A stretch of DNA of 64,000 nucleotides, taken from contig NZ_AUII01000020.1 of assembly GCF_000423625.1 (NCBI RefSeq), forward strand, positions 25,625-89,624, in the 5' to 3' direction. The notes under the pieces are model-generated. The model worked only from the letters and a program-made list of their open reading frames with translations, was not told the DNA's origin and made no database searches. The translations under genes and the position numbers were made by a program. This document shows, piece by piece, positions 8,380 through 18,661 of the stretch (position 1 is its first letter; each line of letters begins with the position of its first letter). Source of the DNA: Pseudonocardia asaccharolytica DSM 44247 = NBRC 16224. GTDB taxonomy: Bacteria > Actinomycetota > Actinomycetes > Mycobacteriales > Pseudonocardiaceae.

Positions 8380-10170
8380 ATGAGCTCCCACGTGCTGACC
8401 GCCGTGGCCTGGCCCTACGCCAATGGCCCGCGGCATATCGGCCACGTCTCCGGTTTCGGCGTGCCCTCCGACGTCTTCTCGCGCTACCGGCGGATGGCGG
8501 GCGACCGGGTGCTCATGGTCTCCGGCACCGACGAGCACGGCACCCCGATCCAGGTGCAGGCCGACGCCGAAAGGCTGAGCCCACGGGAGCTCGCGGACAA
8601 GTACAACAAGGTCATCACCACCGACCTGCAGGGCCTCGGCCTTTCCTACGACTTGTTCACCCGCACGACCACCTCGGTCCATTACGAGGTCGTACAGGAC
8701 CTGTTCCTGGCCCTCTACAAGAACGGCTACGTGACGCCGCGCACCGCGATGGGCGCGATCAGCCCGTCGACCGGCCGTACGTTGCCCGACCGCTATGTGG
8801 AGGGGACCTGCCCCCTCTGCGGCTACGACGGCGCGCGGGGCGACCAGTGCGACAACTGCGGCAACCAGCTCGACCCCGCCGATCTGATCAATCCCCGGTC
8901 GAAGATCAACGGCGAGACGCCGCAGTTCGTCGAGACCGAGCATTTCTTCCTCGACCTGCCCGCGTTCGCGGATTCGCTCGGGACGTGGCTGTCCACCCGG
9001 ACGGACTGGCGGCCCAACGTCCTGAAGTTCTCCACCAACCTGGTGAACGACCTCAAGCCACGGGCCATCACCCGCGATCTCGACTGGGGAGTACCGGTAC
9101 CCCTGGACGGCTGGCGCGACCAGCCGATGAAGCGGCTCTACGTCTGGTTCGACGCGGTGATCGGATACCTGTCGGCGTCGGTCGAATGGGCCCGGCGCAG
9201 CCCGGACCGCGACGCCTGGAAGCAGTGGTGGACCGACCCGTCGGCCGAGGGCTACTACTTCATGGGCAAGGACAACATCGTCTTCCACTCGGTGATCTGG
9301 CCTGCCCTGCTGCTCGGGCAGAACGGTGCGGGTGACCGAGGTGGCGAGCCCGGCGTCTTCGGCACCTTGAACCTGCCGAGCGAGATCGTGTCCTCGGAGT
9401 ACCTGACGATGAGCGGGTCGAAGTTCTCGACCTCCCGCGGCACGGTGATCTACGTCGGCGACTTCCTGCGTGAGTTCGGCCCGGACTCCCTGCGCTACTT
9501 CATCTCCGTCGCCGGGCCGGAGAACCAGGACACGGACTTCACCTGGGACGAGTTCGTGCGGCGGATCAACTTCGAGCTGGCGAACGAGTGGGGCAACCTG
9601 GTCAACCGCTCGATCTCGATGGCGCACAAGAACGTCGGGGCGATTCCGCGGCCGAGCGCACCCACCGAGGCGGACCACCAGCTGCTGGCGGTGTCGCGGG
9701 CGGCCTTCGACACGGTGGGCGACGCGCTCGGGCGCAGCCGGTTCAAGCAGGCCGTGACCGAGGCGATGCGGGTGGTGTCCGCAGCCAACCGGTACCTGTC
9801 GGACCAGGAGCCGTGGAAGCGTGCGGACGACCCGGATCGGCGCGACACGATCCTGCACACGGCGCTGCAGGTCGTGCAGGACGCGAACACGCTGCTCACG
9901 CCGTTCCTCCCGCACGCGGCGCAGCAGGTGCACGAGTCGATGGGCGGAACGGGCGTGTGGGCGGCGCAGCCCGAGATCCGGGAGGTCGACGAGCTCGCCG
10001 AGGGCCCGGCGTATCCGGTGTTGACGGGCGACTACGACGTCGAGCAGGCGCGCTGGGATTCGATCCCGATCGAGGTGGGTCGCCCGCTGGCCAAGCCGAC
10101 TCCGATCTTCACCAAGCTCGACCCGGAGCTCGGTGAGACGGGCCCCGACTGGGCCCCCATCCGCCTGTGA
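8380..10170 (+). CDS. metG: Methionyl-tRNA synthetase
   Basis: Class I aminoacyl-tRNA synthetase charging tRNA-Met. The HIGH signature appears as PRHIGHVSG near residue 12, a zinc knuckle is visible as [21 protein letters not shown] (two CxxC pairs, about 145-165), and the KMSKS loop is KFSTS near residue 348. The length of 596 residues without a C-terminal tRNA-binding domain fits actinobacterial MetG. The ATG at 8380 starts the conserved [15 protein letters not shown]; the upstream open frame is a shadow of the opposite-strand regulatory subunit gene. The stop codon lies inside a perfect 24-bp inverted repeat. The order metG-tatD-rpfB-rsmA-ispE is an actinobacterial landmark. Confidence 0.97.
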   Translation: MSSHVLTAVAWPYANGPRHIGHVSGFGVPSDVFSRYRRMAGDRVLMVSGTDEHGTPIQVQADAERLSPRELADKYNKVITTDLQGLGLSYDLFTRTTTSVHYEVVQDLFLALYKNGYVTPRTAMGAISPSTGRTLPDRYVEGTCPLCGYDGARGDQCDNCGNQLDPADLINPRSKINGETPQFVETEHFFLDLPAFADSLGTWLSTRTDWRPNVLKFSTNLVNDLKPRAITRDLDWGVPVPLDGWRDQPMKRLYVWFDAVIGYLSASVEWARRSPDRDAWKQWWTDPSAEGYYFMGKDNIVFHSVIWPALLLGQNGAGDRGGEPGVFGTLNLPSEIVSSEYLTMSGSKFSTSRGTVIYVGDFLREFGPDSLRYFISVAGPENQDTDFTWDEFVRRINFELANEWGNLVNRSISMAHKNVGAIPRPSAPTEADHQLLAVSRAAFDTVGDALGRSRFKQAVTEAMRVVSAANRYLSDQEPWKRADDPDRRDTILHTALQVVQDANTLLTPFLPHAAQQVHESMGGTGVWAAQPEIREVDELAEGPAYPVLTGDYDVEQARWDSIPIEVGRPLAKPTPIFTKLDPELGETGPDWAPIRL

Positions 10171-10212
10171 GTGCGTAACAGTGTCAGAACACTGTTACGC
10201 ACTCACAGGCGG
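10161..10212 (+). terminator. Perfect 24-bp hairpin spanning the metG stop codon
   Basis: Arms 10161-10184 and 10189-10212 are exact reverse complements, separated by the four bases caga. The metG TGA (10168-10170) lies within the left arm. No T-run follows, as is usual for actinobacterial terminators. It probably ends or attenuates metG transcription ahead of tatD, whose GTG lies 46 bp beyond the hairpin. Confidence 0.75.
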
Positions 10213-10257
10213 GGCCTGCCTGCGGTTTTGCCGGTATCGGTGTCGGGGAGGGGCGGC

Positions 10258-11142
10258 GTGAGCGGTGCGCACGGGCGGCGGGAACGTCCCGACCCTCCGG
10301 AGCCGCTCCCCGCCCCGACCGTCGACGCCCACACCCACCTCGACGCCTGCGGCTGCGAGACGGCCGCCGACGTCGTCGCCGTGCTGGACCGCGCCGCCGC
10401 CGTCGGGGTCACCCGGGTCGTCACCATCGCCGACGACCTCGCCGCCGCCCGGTGGGTCGTGCGCGCCGCGCAGTGGGACGATCGGGTCGCCGCCGCCGTC
10501 GCGCTGCACCCGACACGTACCGCGGCCGTCACCGAGGACGAGTTCGCCGAGATCGAGCGGCTCGCGGCGTCCCCCCGGGTGGTCGCCGTGGGGGAGACCG
10601 GGCTGGACTACTACTGGGACCATTCGCCCCCGCAGGCCCAGCAGAACTGGTTCCGCCGGCATATCGATCTGGCCAAACGGCTCGGTAGGCCCCTGATGAT
10701 TCACGACCGGGACGCGCACGACGACGTGCTGCGCATCCTGCGCGAGGAAGGCGCTCCGGAGACGGTCGTGTTCCACTGCTTCTCCGGCGACGCGGCGATG
10801 GCGCGGGAATGCGTCGACGCGGGTTACGTGCTCTCGTTCGCCGGTCCGGTGACCTTCCGCAACGCCAAGCCGCTGCAGGAGGCTGCGGCGCTCGTGCCCG
10901 ACGACCACCTGCTCGTCGAGACCGACGCGCCGTTCCTCACCCCGCATCCGCACCGCGGCCGGGCCAACGAGCCGTACTGTCTCCCCTGGACCGTGCGCGC
11001 CGTGGCCGCGCTCCGCGGAGTGTCCGATGAGGAACTGGCCGAGACCACCCGGATCAACGCCGAGCGGGTGTTCGGACTCGACGAGCTGCCGCCCGCCGCA
11101 GCTGCGGCGACGCTGGCCCCCACCGACGTTCGCTCACCGTAG
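10258..11142 (+). CDS. tatD: TatD-family metal-dependent hydrolase/DNase
   Basis: A 294-residue TIM-barrel hydrolase of the TatD family (3'-5' DNase or related phosphoesterase). Metal ligands are visible: DAHTHLD (HxH), the Glu of VAVGETGLDYYW, His of LMIHDRDAH, His of VFHCFSGD and the Asp of VETDAPFL. The GTG at 10258 follows ggggaggggcggc, an excellent ribosome site. In frame, the reading runs upstream to 10171 but that part is the hairpin and has no family similarity. It lies between metG and rpfB as in mycobacteria. Confidence 0.93.
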   Translation: MSGAHGRRERPDPPEPLPAPTVDAHTHLDACGCETAADVVAVLDRAAAVGVTRVVTIADDLAAARWVVRAAQWDDRVAAAVALHPTRTAAVTEDEFAEIERLAASPRVVAVGETGLDYYWDHSPPQAQQNWFRRHIDLAKRLGRPLMIHDRDAHDDVLRILREEGAPETVVFHCFSGDAAMARECVDAGYVLSFAGPVTFRNAKPLQEAAALVPDDHLLVETDAPFLTPHPHRGRANEPYCLPWTVRAVAALRGVSDEELAETTRINAERVFGLDELPPAAAAATLAPTDVRSP

Positions 11143-12850
<1,708 letters not shown>

Positions 12851-12964
12851 GGCCCAGCCCACCGCGGGCGACGTTCTCCCTCGCTCGCGTGCCGACCGCG
12901 CGCACGCGCCGCTCGGTGCGGCCTTGCCTACGGGGACCTGGATCCCCACCGACATGATGGACGG

Positions 12965-13885
12965 GTGAACGATTCGCGGTTGCTGGGTCCCGCCGAGGTC
13001 CGATCCCTGGCCGAGGGGCTTGGCCTGCGGCCCACCAAGCGGCTCGGGCAGAACTTCGTGCACGACCCGAACACGGTGCGGCGCATCGTGCGCGCCGCGG
13101 ACCTCACCGACAACGACGTCGTCGTCGAGGTCGGTCCCGGCCTCGGTTCGCTGACGCTGGCGCTGCTGCCCGCTGTCGCGGCGGTGCACGCGATCGAGGT
13201 CGACCCGGCGCTGGCCCGGCAGCTGTCGAGCACCGTCGACGACCGGGCCCCGGCGCTGGCCGATCGGCTCTCGGTGACCGCCGCGGATGCGCTGCGGGTG
13301 CGGGCGGCCGACCTGGGTTCCCCGGCACCCACCGCGATCGTCGCCAACCTGCCCTACAACGTAGGGGTCCCCGTGCTGCTGCATCTGCTCACCGAGCTGC
13401 CCGCGGTGCGCCACGGGCTGGTCATGATGCAGTCCGAGGTCGTCGAGCGGCTCGCCGCCGAACCCGGTAGCCGCGCCTACGGGGTGCCGAGTGCGAAGCT
13501 GGCCTGGTTCGCGCGGGCCCGCCGGGCCGGATCGGTGCCGCGTGCGGTGTTCTGGCCAGTGCCCAATGTCGACTCCGGGTTGCTCGCCTTCACCCGCCGC
13601 GAACCGCCGGCCGGCGCGCACCGGGAGGAGGTGTTCGCCGTCGTCGATGCGGCGTTCGCGCAGCGGCGCAAGGCGTTGCGATCGGCGCTGTCCGGCTGGG
13701 CCGGCTCACCCGCGGCCGCCGAACAGGCGCTGCGCGCTGCCGGTATCGACCCGCTGGCCCGGGCAGAGCGGCTCGGCATCGCCGAGTTCTCGCGGCTCGC
13801 CGCGGCCCGGCCGGCCCGTGCCCCCGAGGGCCCGCCGGGCGGCGTGGGCCAGAGGCCGAGGCGGGCCCACCCACGACGCACGTAG
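12965..13885 (+). CDS. rsmA: 16S rRNA dimethyladenosine transferase
   Basis: KsgA/RsmA N6,N6-dimethylates A1518 and A1519 in the 3' hairpin of 16S rRNA. The protein shows the family hallmarks [16 protein letters not shown], the SAM-binding [16 protein letters not shown], acidic loop AIEVDPAL and the catalytic [14 protein letters not shown] (NLPY). Its C-terminal helical domain (about 210-285) contains the [10 protein letters not shown] motif. A proline/arginine-rich tail of about 20 residues is unusual but harmless. GTG start at 12965. It lies between rpfB and ispE; the ispE start is only 10 bp beyond the stop, so they are co-transcribed. Confidence 0.96.
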   Translation: MNDSRLLGPAEVRSLAEGLGLRPTKRLGQNFVHDPNTVRRIVRAADLTDNDVVVEVGPGLGSLTLALLPAVAAVHAIEVDPALARQLSSTVDDRAPALADRLSVTAADALRVRAADLGSPAPTAIVANLPYNVGVPVLLHLLTELPAVRHGLVMMQSEVVERLAAEPGSRAYGVPSAKLAWFARARRAGSVPRAVFWPVPNVDSGLLAFTRREPPAGAHREEVFAVVDAAFAQRRKALRSALSGWAGSPAAAEQALRAAGIDPLARAERLGIAEFSRLAAARPARAPEGPPGGVGQRPRRAHPRRT

Positions 13886-13895
13886 GGTTGGGTAC

Positions 13896-14867
13896 GTGCT
13901 CACCGCCGTCCCGCCCCCGGTCACCGTGCGTGTCCCGGGAAAGATCAACCTGCACCTGGCCGTGGGCGCGCTGCGGAGCGACGGTTTTCACGAGCTCGTG
14001 ACGGTGTTCCACGCGGTGAGCCTGTTCGACGAAGTCACCGTGGCGACCTCCGATGCGCCCGGTGTCGAGGTGCACGGTGAGGGCATCGTCGAGGTTCCGG
14101 AGGACGAGACCAACCTGGCCTGGCGCGCCGTGGCGATGCTCGCCGCGCACGTCGGTCGCCCGGCGGAGGTGCGGGTGACGCTGCGCAAGGGCATCCCGGT
14201 GGCGGGCGGCATGGCGGGTGGCAGCGCGGACGCGGCCGGGGCGCTGCTCGGGCTGTCCACGCTGTGGAAGCTCGACCTCACCCGCGACGAGCTGTCCAGG
14301 ATGGCTGCCCAGCTCGGCAGCGACGTCACGTTCGCCCTGCACGGGGGGACCGCGCTGGGCACCGGGCGCGGCGAACGTGTCGTCCCGGTGCTCTCCCGGC
14401 ATTCGCAGCACTGGGTGATCGCCCTGCACCGGCAGGGGCTTTCCACGCCTGCGGTGTACCGCGAGCTCGACCGGCTGCGTCTCGCGGCGGCAGGGCCGGA
14501 CGGACCGTCGCCGCCCGAACGGCCCGTCGAGCCGGTGCTGGAAGCGCTGGCGGGTGGGGACCCGCGGCAGCTCGCGCTGTCGCTGGGCAACGACCTGCAG
14601 GCCGCCGCGGTGAGCCTCGCGCCCGATCTGCGGCGCACCTTGCGTGCCGGGGTGTCCGCCGGGGCGTTGGCCGGGATCGTGTCGGGGTCCGGGCCGAGCT
14701 GCGCCTTCCTGTGCGCGAACGCCGACGCCGCCGTCGAGGTGGCCGCCGAACTGGCCGGGGCGGGGGTGTGCCGGACGGTGCGGGTGGCGCGCGGTCCGGT
14801 GCCCGGCGCCCGCGTGATCGACGCGCCCGACCCGCCGTCCGGCCCGTGGCCACCGGTGCACGCCTGA
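13896..14867 (+). CDS. ispE: 4-diphosphocytidyl-2-C-methyl-D-erythritol kinase
   Basis: GHMP-family kinase of the non-mevalonate isoprenoid pathway; phosphorylates the 2-hydroxyl of CDP-methylerythritol. Conserved parts are the N-terminal [14 protein letters not shown] (catalytic Lys), the ATP-binding glycine-rich [20 protein letters not shown], the substrate segment [12 protein letters not shown] and the third motif [12 protein letters not shown]. The GTG at 13896 gives 323 residues; longer upstream reading overlaps rsmA in another frame. Its TGA overlaps the ATG of the ABC-F gene (TGATG), indicating translational coupling. Confidence 0.95.
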   Translation: MLTAVPPPVTVRVPGKINLHLAVGALRSDGFHELVTVFHAVSLFDEVTVATSDAPGVEVHGEGIVEVPEDETNLAWRAVAMLAAHVGRPAEVRVTLRKGIPVAGGMAGGSADAAGALLGLSTLWKLDLTRDELSRMAAQLGSDVTFALHGGTALGTGRGERVVPVLSRHSQHWVIALHRQGLSTPAVYRELDRLRLAAAGPDGPSPPERPVEPVLEALAGGDPRQLALSLGNDLQAAAVSLAPDLRRTLRAGVSAGALAGIVSGSGPSCAFLCANADAAVEVAAELAGAGVCRTVRVARGPVPGARVIDAPDPPSGPWPPVHA

Positions 14868-16645
14868 TGGCCCAGAACCTGGTCAACCTCGAGGCGGTGA
14901 CCGCGCATGTTCCTGGCGATGCCTCACGGGTGCTGCTCGACGAGGTGTCGCTCGGCGTGGACCGCGACGAGCGGATCGGCGTCGTCGGGCTCAACGGCGG
15001 CGGCAAGTCCACGCTGCTGGACATCCTCGTCGGGTGCCGAGAGTCGCAGAGCGGGCGGGTCAGCAGGCTCGGCGGGCTGCGGCTCGCCCACCTCGTGCAG
15101 GGGGATGAGCTGCCGGCCGGCGCCCGGATCCGCGACGTCGTGCTCGCGCGCTACGACGCCGACCACGAGTGGGCATCCGATCCGCGCGTCCGGGAGGTGC
15201 TCGACGGTCTCGGCATCACCGAGCTCGACCGCACCGTCGAGGGCCTTTCCGGCGGGGAGAAACGCCGGGTGGCGTTGGCCGCGACGCTGGTCGGTGACCC
15301 CGACCTCGTCGTCCTCGACGAGCCCACCAACCACCTCGATGTCGAGGGCGTCGGCTGGCTCGCGCGGCATCTGCTGTCGCGGCGCTGCGCCGTGGTGGTC
15401 GTGACGCATGACCGCTGGTTTCTCGACGCCGTCTGCACCCGGACGTGGGAGGTCGCGAACGGCCAGGTGGAAAGCTACCTCGGCGGCTACGCCGACTGGG
15501 TCTATGCCCGCGCCGAGCGGGCCCGGCAGGCCGATGCCGCCGAGGCCCGCCGCCGCAACCTCGCCCGCAAGGAGCTGGCCTGGCTACGCCGCGGCGCACC
15601 GGCGCGCACCTCGAAGCCGCGCTTCCGGATCGAGGCCGCCGAGGCATTGATCACCGATGTCCCGCCACCGCGCGACACCGTGGAGCTGCTCGGGTTCGCG
15701 ACGAACCGGCTGGGCAAGACGGTCCTCGAACTGGAGGACGCGACGGTGCGGATCGGCTCCCGGGTGCTGCTGGACCGGGTGACCTGGCGGCTCGGGCCGG
15801 GCGACCGGGTGGGAATCGTCGGGATCAACGGTTCGGGCAAGACGACGCTGCTGCGCTCGCTCACCGGGGTGCACCCCGTCGACGGTGGCCGGCGGGTGCA
15901 GGGCAGCACCGTGCAGCTCGCGCAGCTGTCCCAGGAGCTCGCCGACGTGCCGCGCGACCAGCGGGTGCTGGAGGCCACCGAGGCGGTGGCGAAGTATGTG
16001 CGGCTCGGCAAGCAGGAGCTGACGGCGTCCGCGGTGCTGGAGCGGCTCGGTTTCCCCGCGTCGCGGCAGTGGACGCCGGTGGGGCAGCTCTCCGGCGGCG
16101 AACGGCGCAGGCTGCAGCTCACCCGGCTGCTCATGGCCGAGCCCAACGTGCTGCTGCTCGACGAGCCGACCAACGACCTCGACGTCGACACCCTGGCCAA
16201 CCTCGAGGACCTGCTCGACGGCTGGCCGGGCACGCTCGTCGTGGTCAGCCACGACCGGTACCTGGTCGAGCGAGTGTGCGACACCGTCGTCGCCCTCTTC
16301 GGGGACGGGAAGATCACGCATCTGCCCGGCGGGATCGAGGAGTACCTGGCGCGGCGGGCCGCGGCGGGCCACGCGCCCGTGGCGAAGGCCGCGCGCGCCC
16401 AGGTGCCGACCCCGGCGCGGGCCTCGGCCGCGCAGCAGCGAGCGGCCCAGAAGGAGGCCGCCCGGCTGGAGCGCCGGATGGAGACGCTGGCGGTCCAGGA
16501 GGAGCAGCTGCATCTGCGGCTGGTGGAGGCCGCGACCGATCCCGAGCGGCTGCTGGGGCTCGACGCCGAGCTCAGGGCCGTCGTGGCCGAGCGGGAGAAG
16601 ATCGAGCTGGACTGGCTGGCCGCCGCCGAGCTGGCCGAGTCCTGA
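14867..16645 (+). CDS. ABC-F family ATPase (two fused ABC domains, no membrane part)
   Basis: A 592-residue ABC-F protein. Both nucleotide-binding domains are complete: Walker A GLNGGGKST near residue 41 and GINGSGKTT near 318, signature motifs LSGGEKRRVALA and LSGGERRRLQLT, Walker B LVVLDEPTNHLD and LLLDEPTNDLD. The inter-domain linker contains the RRGAPARTSKPRFRIEAAEAL arm expected for E-site contact, and the C-terminus is a charged coiled coil (about 520-585). ABC-F proteins act on ribosomes as translation factors or antibiotic-resistance factors; which applies here is unclear. Many actinobacteria carry this gene right after ispE, which favours a housekeeping role. Confidence 0.93.
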   Translation: MAQNLVNLEAVTAHVPGDASRVLLDEVSLGVDRDERIGVVGLNGGGKSTLLDILVGCRESQSGRVSRLGGLRLAHLVQGDELPAGARIRDVVLARYDADHEWASDPRVREVLDGLGITELDRTVEGLSGGEKRRVALAATLVGDPDLVVLDEPTNHLDVEGVGWLARHLLSRRCAVVVVTHDRWFLDAVCTRTWEVANGQVESYLGGYADWVYARAERARQADAAEARRRNLARKELAWLRRGAPARTSKPRFRIEAAEALITDVPPPRDTVELLGFATNRLGKTVLELEDATVRIGSRVLLDRVTWRLGPGDRVGIVGINGSGKTTLLRSLTGVHPVDGGRRVQGSTVQLAQLSQELADVPRDQRVLEATEAVAKYVRLGKQELTASAVLERLGFPASRQWTPVGQLSGGERRRLQLTRLLMAEPNVLLLDEPTNDLDVDTLANLEDLLDGWPGTLVVVSHDRYLVERVCDTVVALFGDGKITHLPGGIEEYLARRAAAGHAPVAKAARAQVPTPARASAAQQRAAQKEAARLERRMETLAVQEEQLHLRLVEAATDPERLLGLDAELRAVVAEREKIELDWLAAAELAES

Positions 16646-16652
16646 CCCCACC

Positions 16653-16720
16653 CGCGCGAGTCGCGGTATTTCCGAGCGCGAGTCGGGGTGTCTCCGCGAC
16701 CGCGTCGGGGTACGTCCGCG
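16653..16720 (+). repeat. Dispersed 3'-intergenic repeat, copy A (three units)
   Basis: Starts 8 bp after the ABC-F stop. Contains three tandem versions of a 20-25 bp unit whose core is gagtcgcggtatttccg, with drift from unit to unit. The same unit recurs at 18594, 24876, 45632, 51413 and 55189. Copies A and C-F directly follow stop codons; copy B is inverted and lies between convergent genes. Confidence 0.85.
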
Positions 16721-16783
16721 CTGCCAGCGGGGTGCCAGCGCGGTACCAGCGTCGGAGCAGCCCGCCCGCGCAGGCTGCTCGGC

Positions 16784-17752
16784 ATGAACTCCGTCATCGA
16801 CGTCGAGGGTCTGGTGAAGACCTTCGGCTCGACCACCGCGCTGGCCGGCGTCGATCTGACTGCCCGTCGCGGCGCCGTGCTCGGCCTGCTCGGGCCCAAC
16901 GGCTCGGGCAAGACGACGACCGTCCGCGTGCTCGCCACCCTGCTGCGACCCGACGGCGGGCGGGCGCACGTACTGGGCCACGACGTCGTCGCCGAGCCGG
17001 CAGCGGTGCGCTCGCGCATCGGGCTGACCGGGCAGTACGCGGCCGTCGACGAAGCCCTGTCCGGTACCGACAACCTCATGCTCATCGCGCGGCTGCTCGA
17101 CCTGCCGCGCCGCACCGCCCGTCGGCGCAGCGCCGAACTGATCGAGCAGTTCGGGCTGACCGAGGCCGCCTCTCGCCGGGTGCGCACCTACTCCGGTGGC
17201 ATGCGGCGCCGTCTCGACCTGGCCGCCAGCCTGATCGGACGCCCCGAGGTCCTGTTCCTCGACGAGCCGACGACCGGACTGGACCCGCGGCACCGCAACG
17301 AGGTGTGGGAGCAGGTTCGGACGCTCGCCGGCGAGGGCGTCACCGTGCTGCTGACCACCCAGTACCTGGAGGAGGCCGACCAGCTCGCCGACGATCTCGT
17401 CGTCCTCGACCGGGGACGGGTGATCGCCGCCGGTACCCCCGCGACGCTCAAGACGGAGATCGGCGGCCAGCGGTTGCACGTGCGGCCGCTGCATCGTGCC
17501 GACCTGGCCGCCGTGACCGCGCTCGTCGCCGAGCTGACCCCGGACGCGCCGATCGTCGACGCCACCGGGGGACTCACCGCGCCGGCCGTCGAGCCGGGGC
17601 TGCTGCACCGGGTCGGCGCGCGGCTCGACGAGGCCGGGCTCACCGTCGCCGAGCTGGGGTTGCGGCTGCCCAGCCTCGACGACGTCTTCCTGACGCTGAC
17701 CGGGCATTCGGCCGAGGACGCCGAGGCCACGACAGAGGAGGCGGCCGCATGA
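16784..17752 (+). CDS. DrrA-type ABC exporter ATPase
   Basis: ATP-binding subunit of an ABC-2 exporter of the DrrAB daunorubicin-resistance type. Walker A GPNGSGKTTTVRVL (residues about 36-50), Q-loop GLTGQYAAVDEALSG, signature YSGGMRRRLDLAASLIG, Walker B VLFLDEPTTGLDP and the H-loop-type TTQYLEEADQLADD are all present. The C-terminal extension (about 230-320) is that of DrrA proteins. ATG at 16784. Its last 4 bp overlap the permease start (ATGA), so the two form one transcription and translation unit. Substrate unknown; the neighbouring regulator suggests a secondary-metabolite or drug context but this is inference. Confidence 0.92.
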   Translation: MNSVIDVEGLVKTFGSTTALAGVDLTARRGAVLGLLGPNGSGKTTTVRVLATLLRPDGGRAHVLGHDVVAEPAAVRSRIGLTGQYAAVDEALSGTDNLMLIARLLDLPRRTARRRSAELIEQFGLTEAASRRVRTYSGGMRRRLDLAASLIGRPEVLFLDEPTTGLDPRHRNEVWEQVRTLAGEGVTVLLTTQYLEEADQLADDLVVLDRGRVIAAGTPATLKTEIGGQRLHVRPLHRADLAAVTALVAELTPDAPIVDATGGLTAPAVEPGLLHRVGARLDEAGLTVAELGLRLPSLDDVFLTLTGHSAEDAEATTEEAAA

Positions 17753-18591
17753 CGACCGCGTCGAGGACCGAGACCGCGATCCGGCCCGTCACCTCGACGC
17801 CGGGCGTGCCCGCCCCGGTGCACGGCAGGCGCGGCCCCTCGGCGCTGCGCCACGGCGCCACCCTGGCCTGGCGCGGGATCGTCAAGACGATCCACTCGCC
17901 CGAGGCGCTGGTCGACGTGACGCTGCAGCCGGTGATCTTCCTGCTGCTGTTCGTCTACGTCTTCGGCGGCGCGATCGCCGGCGACACCACCTCCTACCTG
18001 CAGTTCGCGCTGCCGGGTGTGCTCGTGCAGACGGTCATCTTCGCCTCGGCGGGTACCGGGGTCGGGCTCTCCGAGGACCTGCACACCGGGATCTTCGACC
18101 GTTTCCGGAGCCTGCCGATCTCGCGCGGCGCCCCGCTGTTCGGGGCGATCGGGGCGGATCTGGTGCGCTATCTGACCTCCGGCGTGATCATGCTGGTGTT
18201 CGGGGTGATCCTCGGCTTCCGGTTCGGCACCGGGCCGCTGGCCGTCGTGACGGCGCTGGGCCTGGTGATGGTGTTCGCCTTCGCGTTGTGCTGGGTGTTC
18301 ACCGCACTGGCGATGGTCGTGAACCATCCGCGCTCGGTGCAGGGCCTCGGGTTTCTGATCATGATGCCGTTGACGTTCGGCAGCAACGTGTTCGTGCCGG
18401 CCGAGACGATGCCGGCCTGGCTGCGGGGCTGGGTGGAGATCAACCCGGTTTCGAAGACGGCTGACGCGATTCGCGGCCTGCTCGTCGGCGGTCCGGTCGC
18501 GGGTCCCGCGGTGCAGGCGCTGATCTGGGCAGCGGGGATCTTCGCGGTGTTCGCGCCGATGGCGGTGACGCTGTACCGGCGCCGGACCTGA
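17749..18591 (+). CDS. ABC-2 type permease, DrrB-like
   Basis: Membrane subunit partnering the DrrA-like ATPase. A 40-residue soluble N-terminus precedes six hydrophobic helices; the ABC-2 signature region is readable in TGIFDRFRSLPISRGAPLFGA and in the C-terminal NVFVPAETMPAWLRGWVEINP. Length of 280 residues is normal. The start ATG at 17749 sits within the ATPase stop. It converges on the large regulator gene; the stop codons are about 10 bp apart and repeat copy B fills the junction. Confidence 0.92.
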   Translation: MTTASRTETAIRPVTSTPGVPAPVHGRRGPSALRHGATLAWRGIVKTIHSPEALVDVTLQPVIFLLLFVYVFGGAIAGDTTSYLQFALPGVLVQTVIFASAGTGVGLSEDLHTGIFDRFRSLPISRGAPLFGAIGADLVRYLTSGVIMLVFGVILGFRFGTGPLAVVTALGLVMVFAFALCWVFTALAMVVNHPRSVQGLGFLIMMPLTFGSNVFVPAETMPAWLRGWVEINPVSKTADAIRGLLVGGPVAGPAVQALIWAAGIFAVFAPMAVTLYRRRT

Positions 18592-18593
18592 GG

Positions 18594-18661
18594 CGCGGAA
18601 TCACCCCGACTCGGTCGCGGAAACACCCCGACTCGCGCTCGGAAATACCGCGACTCGCGGG
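18594..18661 (-). repeat. Dispersed 3'-intergenic repeat, copy B (inverted, three units)
   Basis: Reverse orientation relative to copy A and the best-preserved three-unit copy: read on the minus strand it begins cccgcgagtcgcggtatttc. It spans the ends of two convergent genes. Bases 18601-18661 lie inside the reading frame of the large regulator and encode its last residues, including [18 protein letters not shown]. Confidence 0.85.

Noticed and set aside
15502..17707. Large minus-strand ORFs over the ABC-F and DrrA genes
   Set aside because: Low-complexity Ser/Arg- or Gln/Gly-rich shadows of real plus-strand genes.
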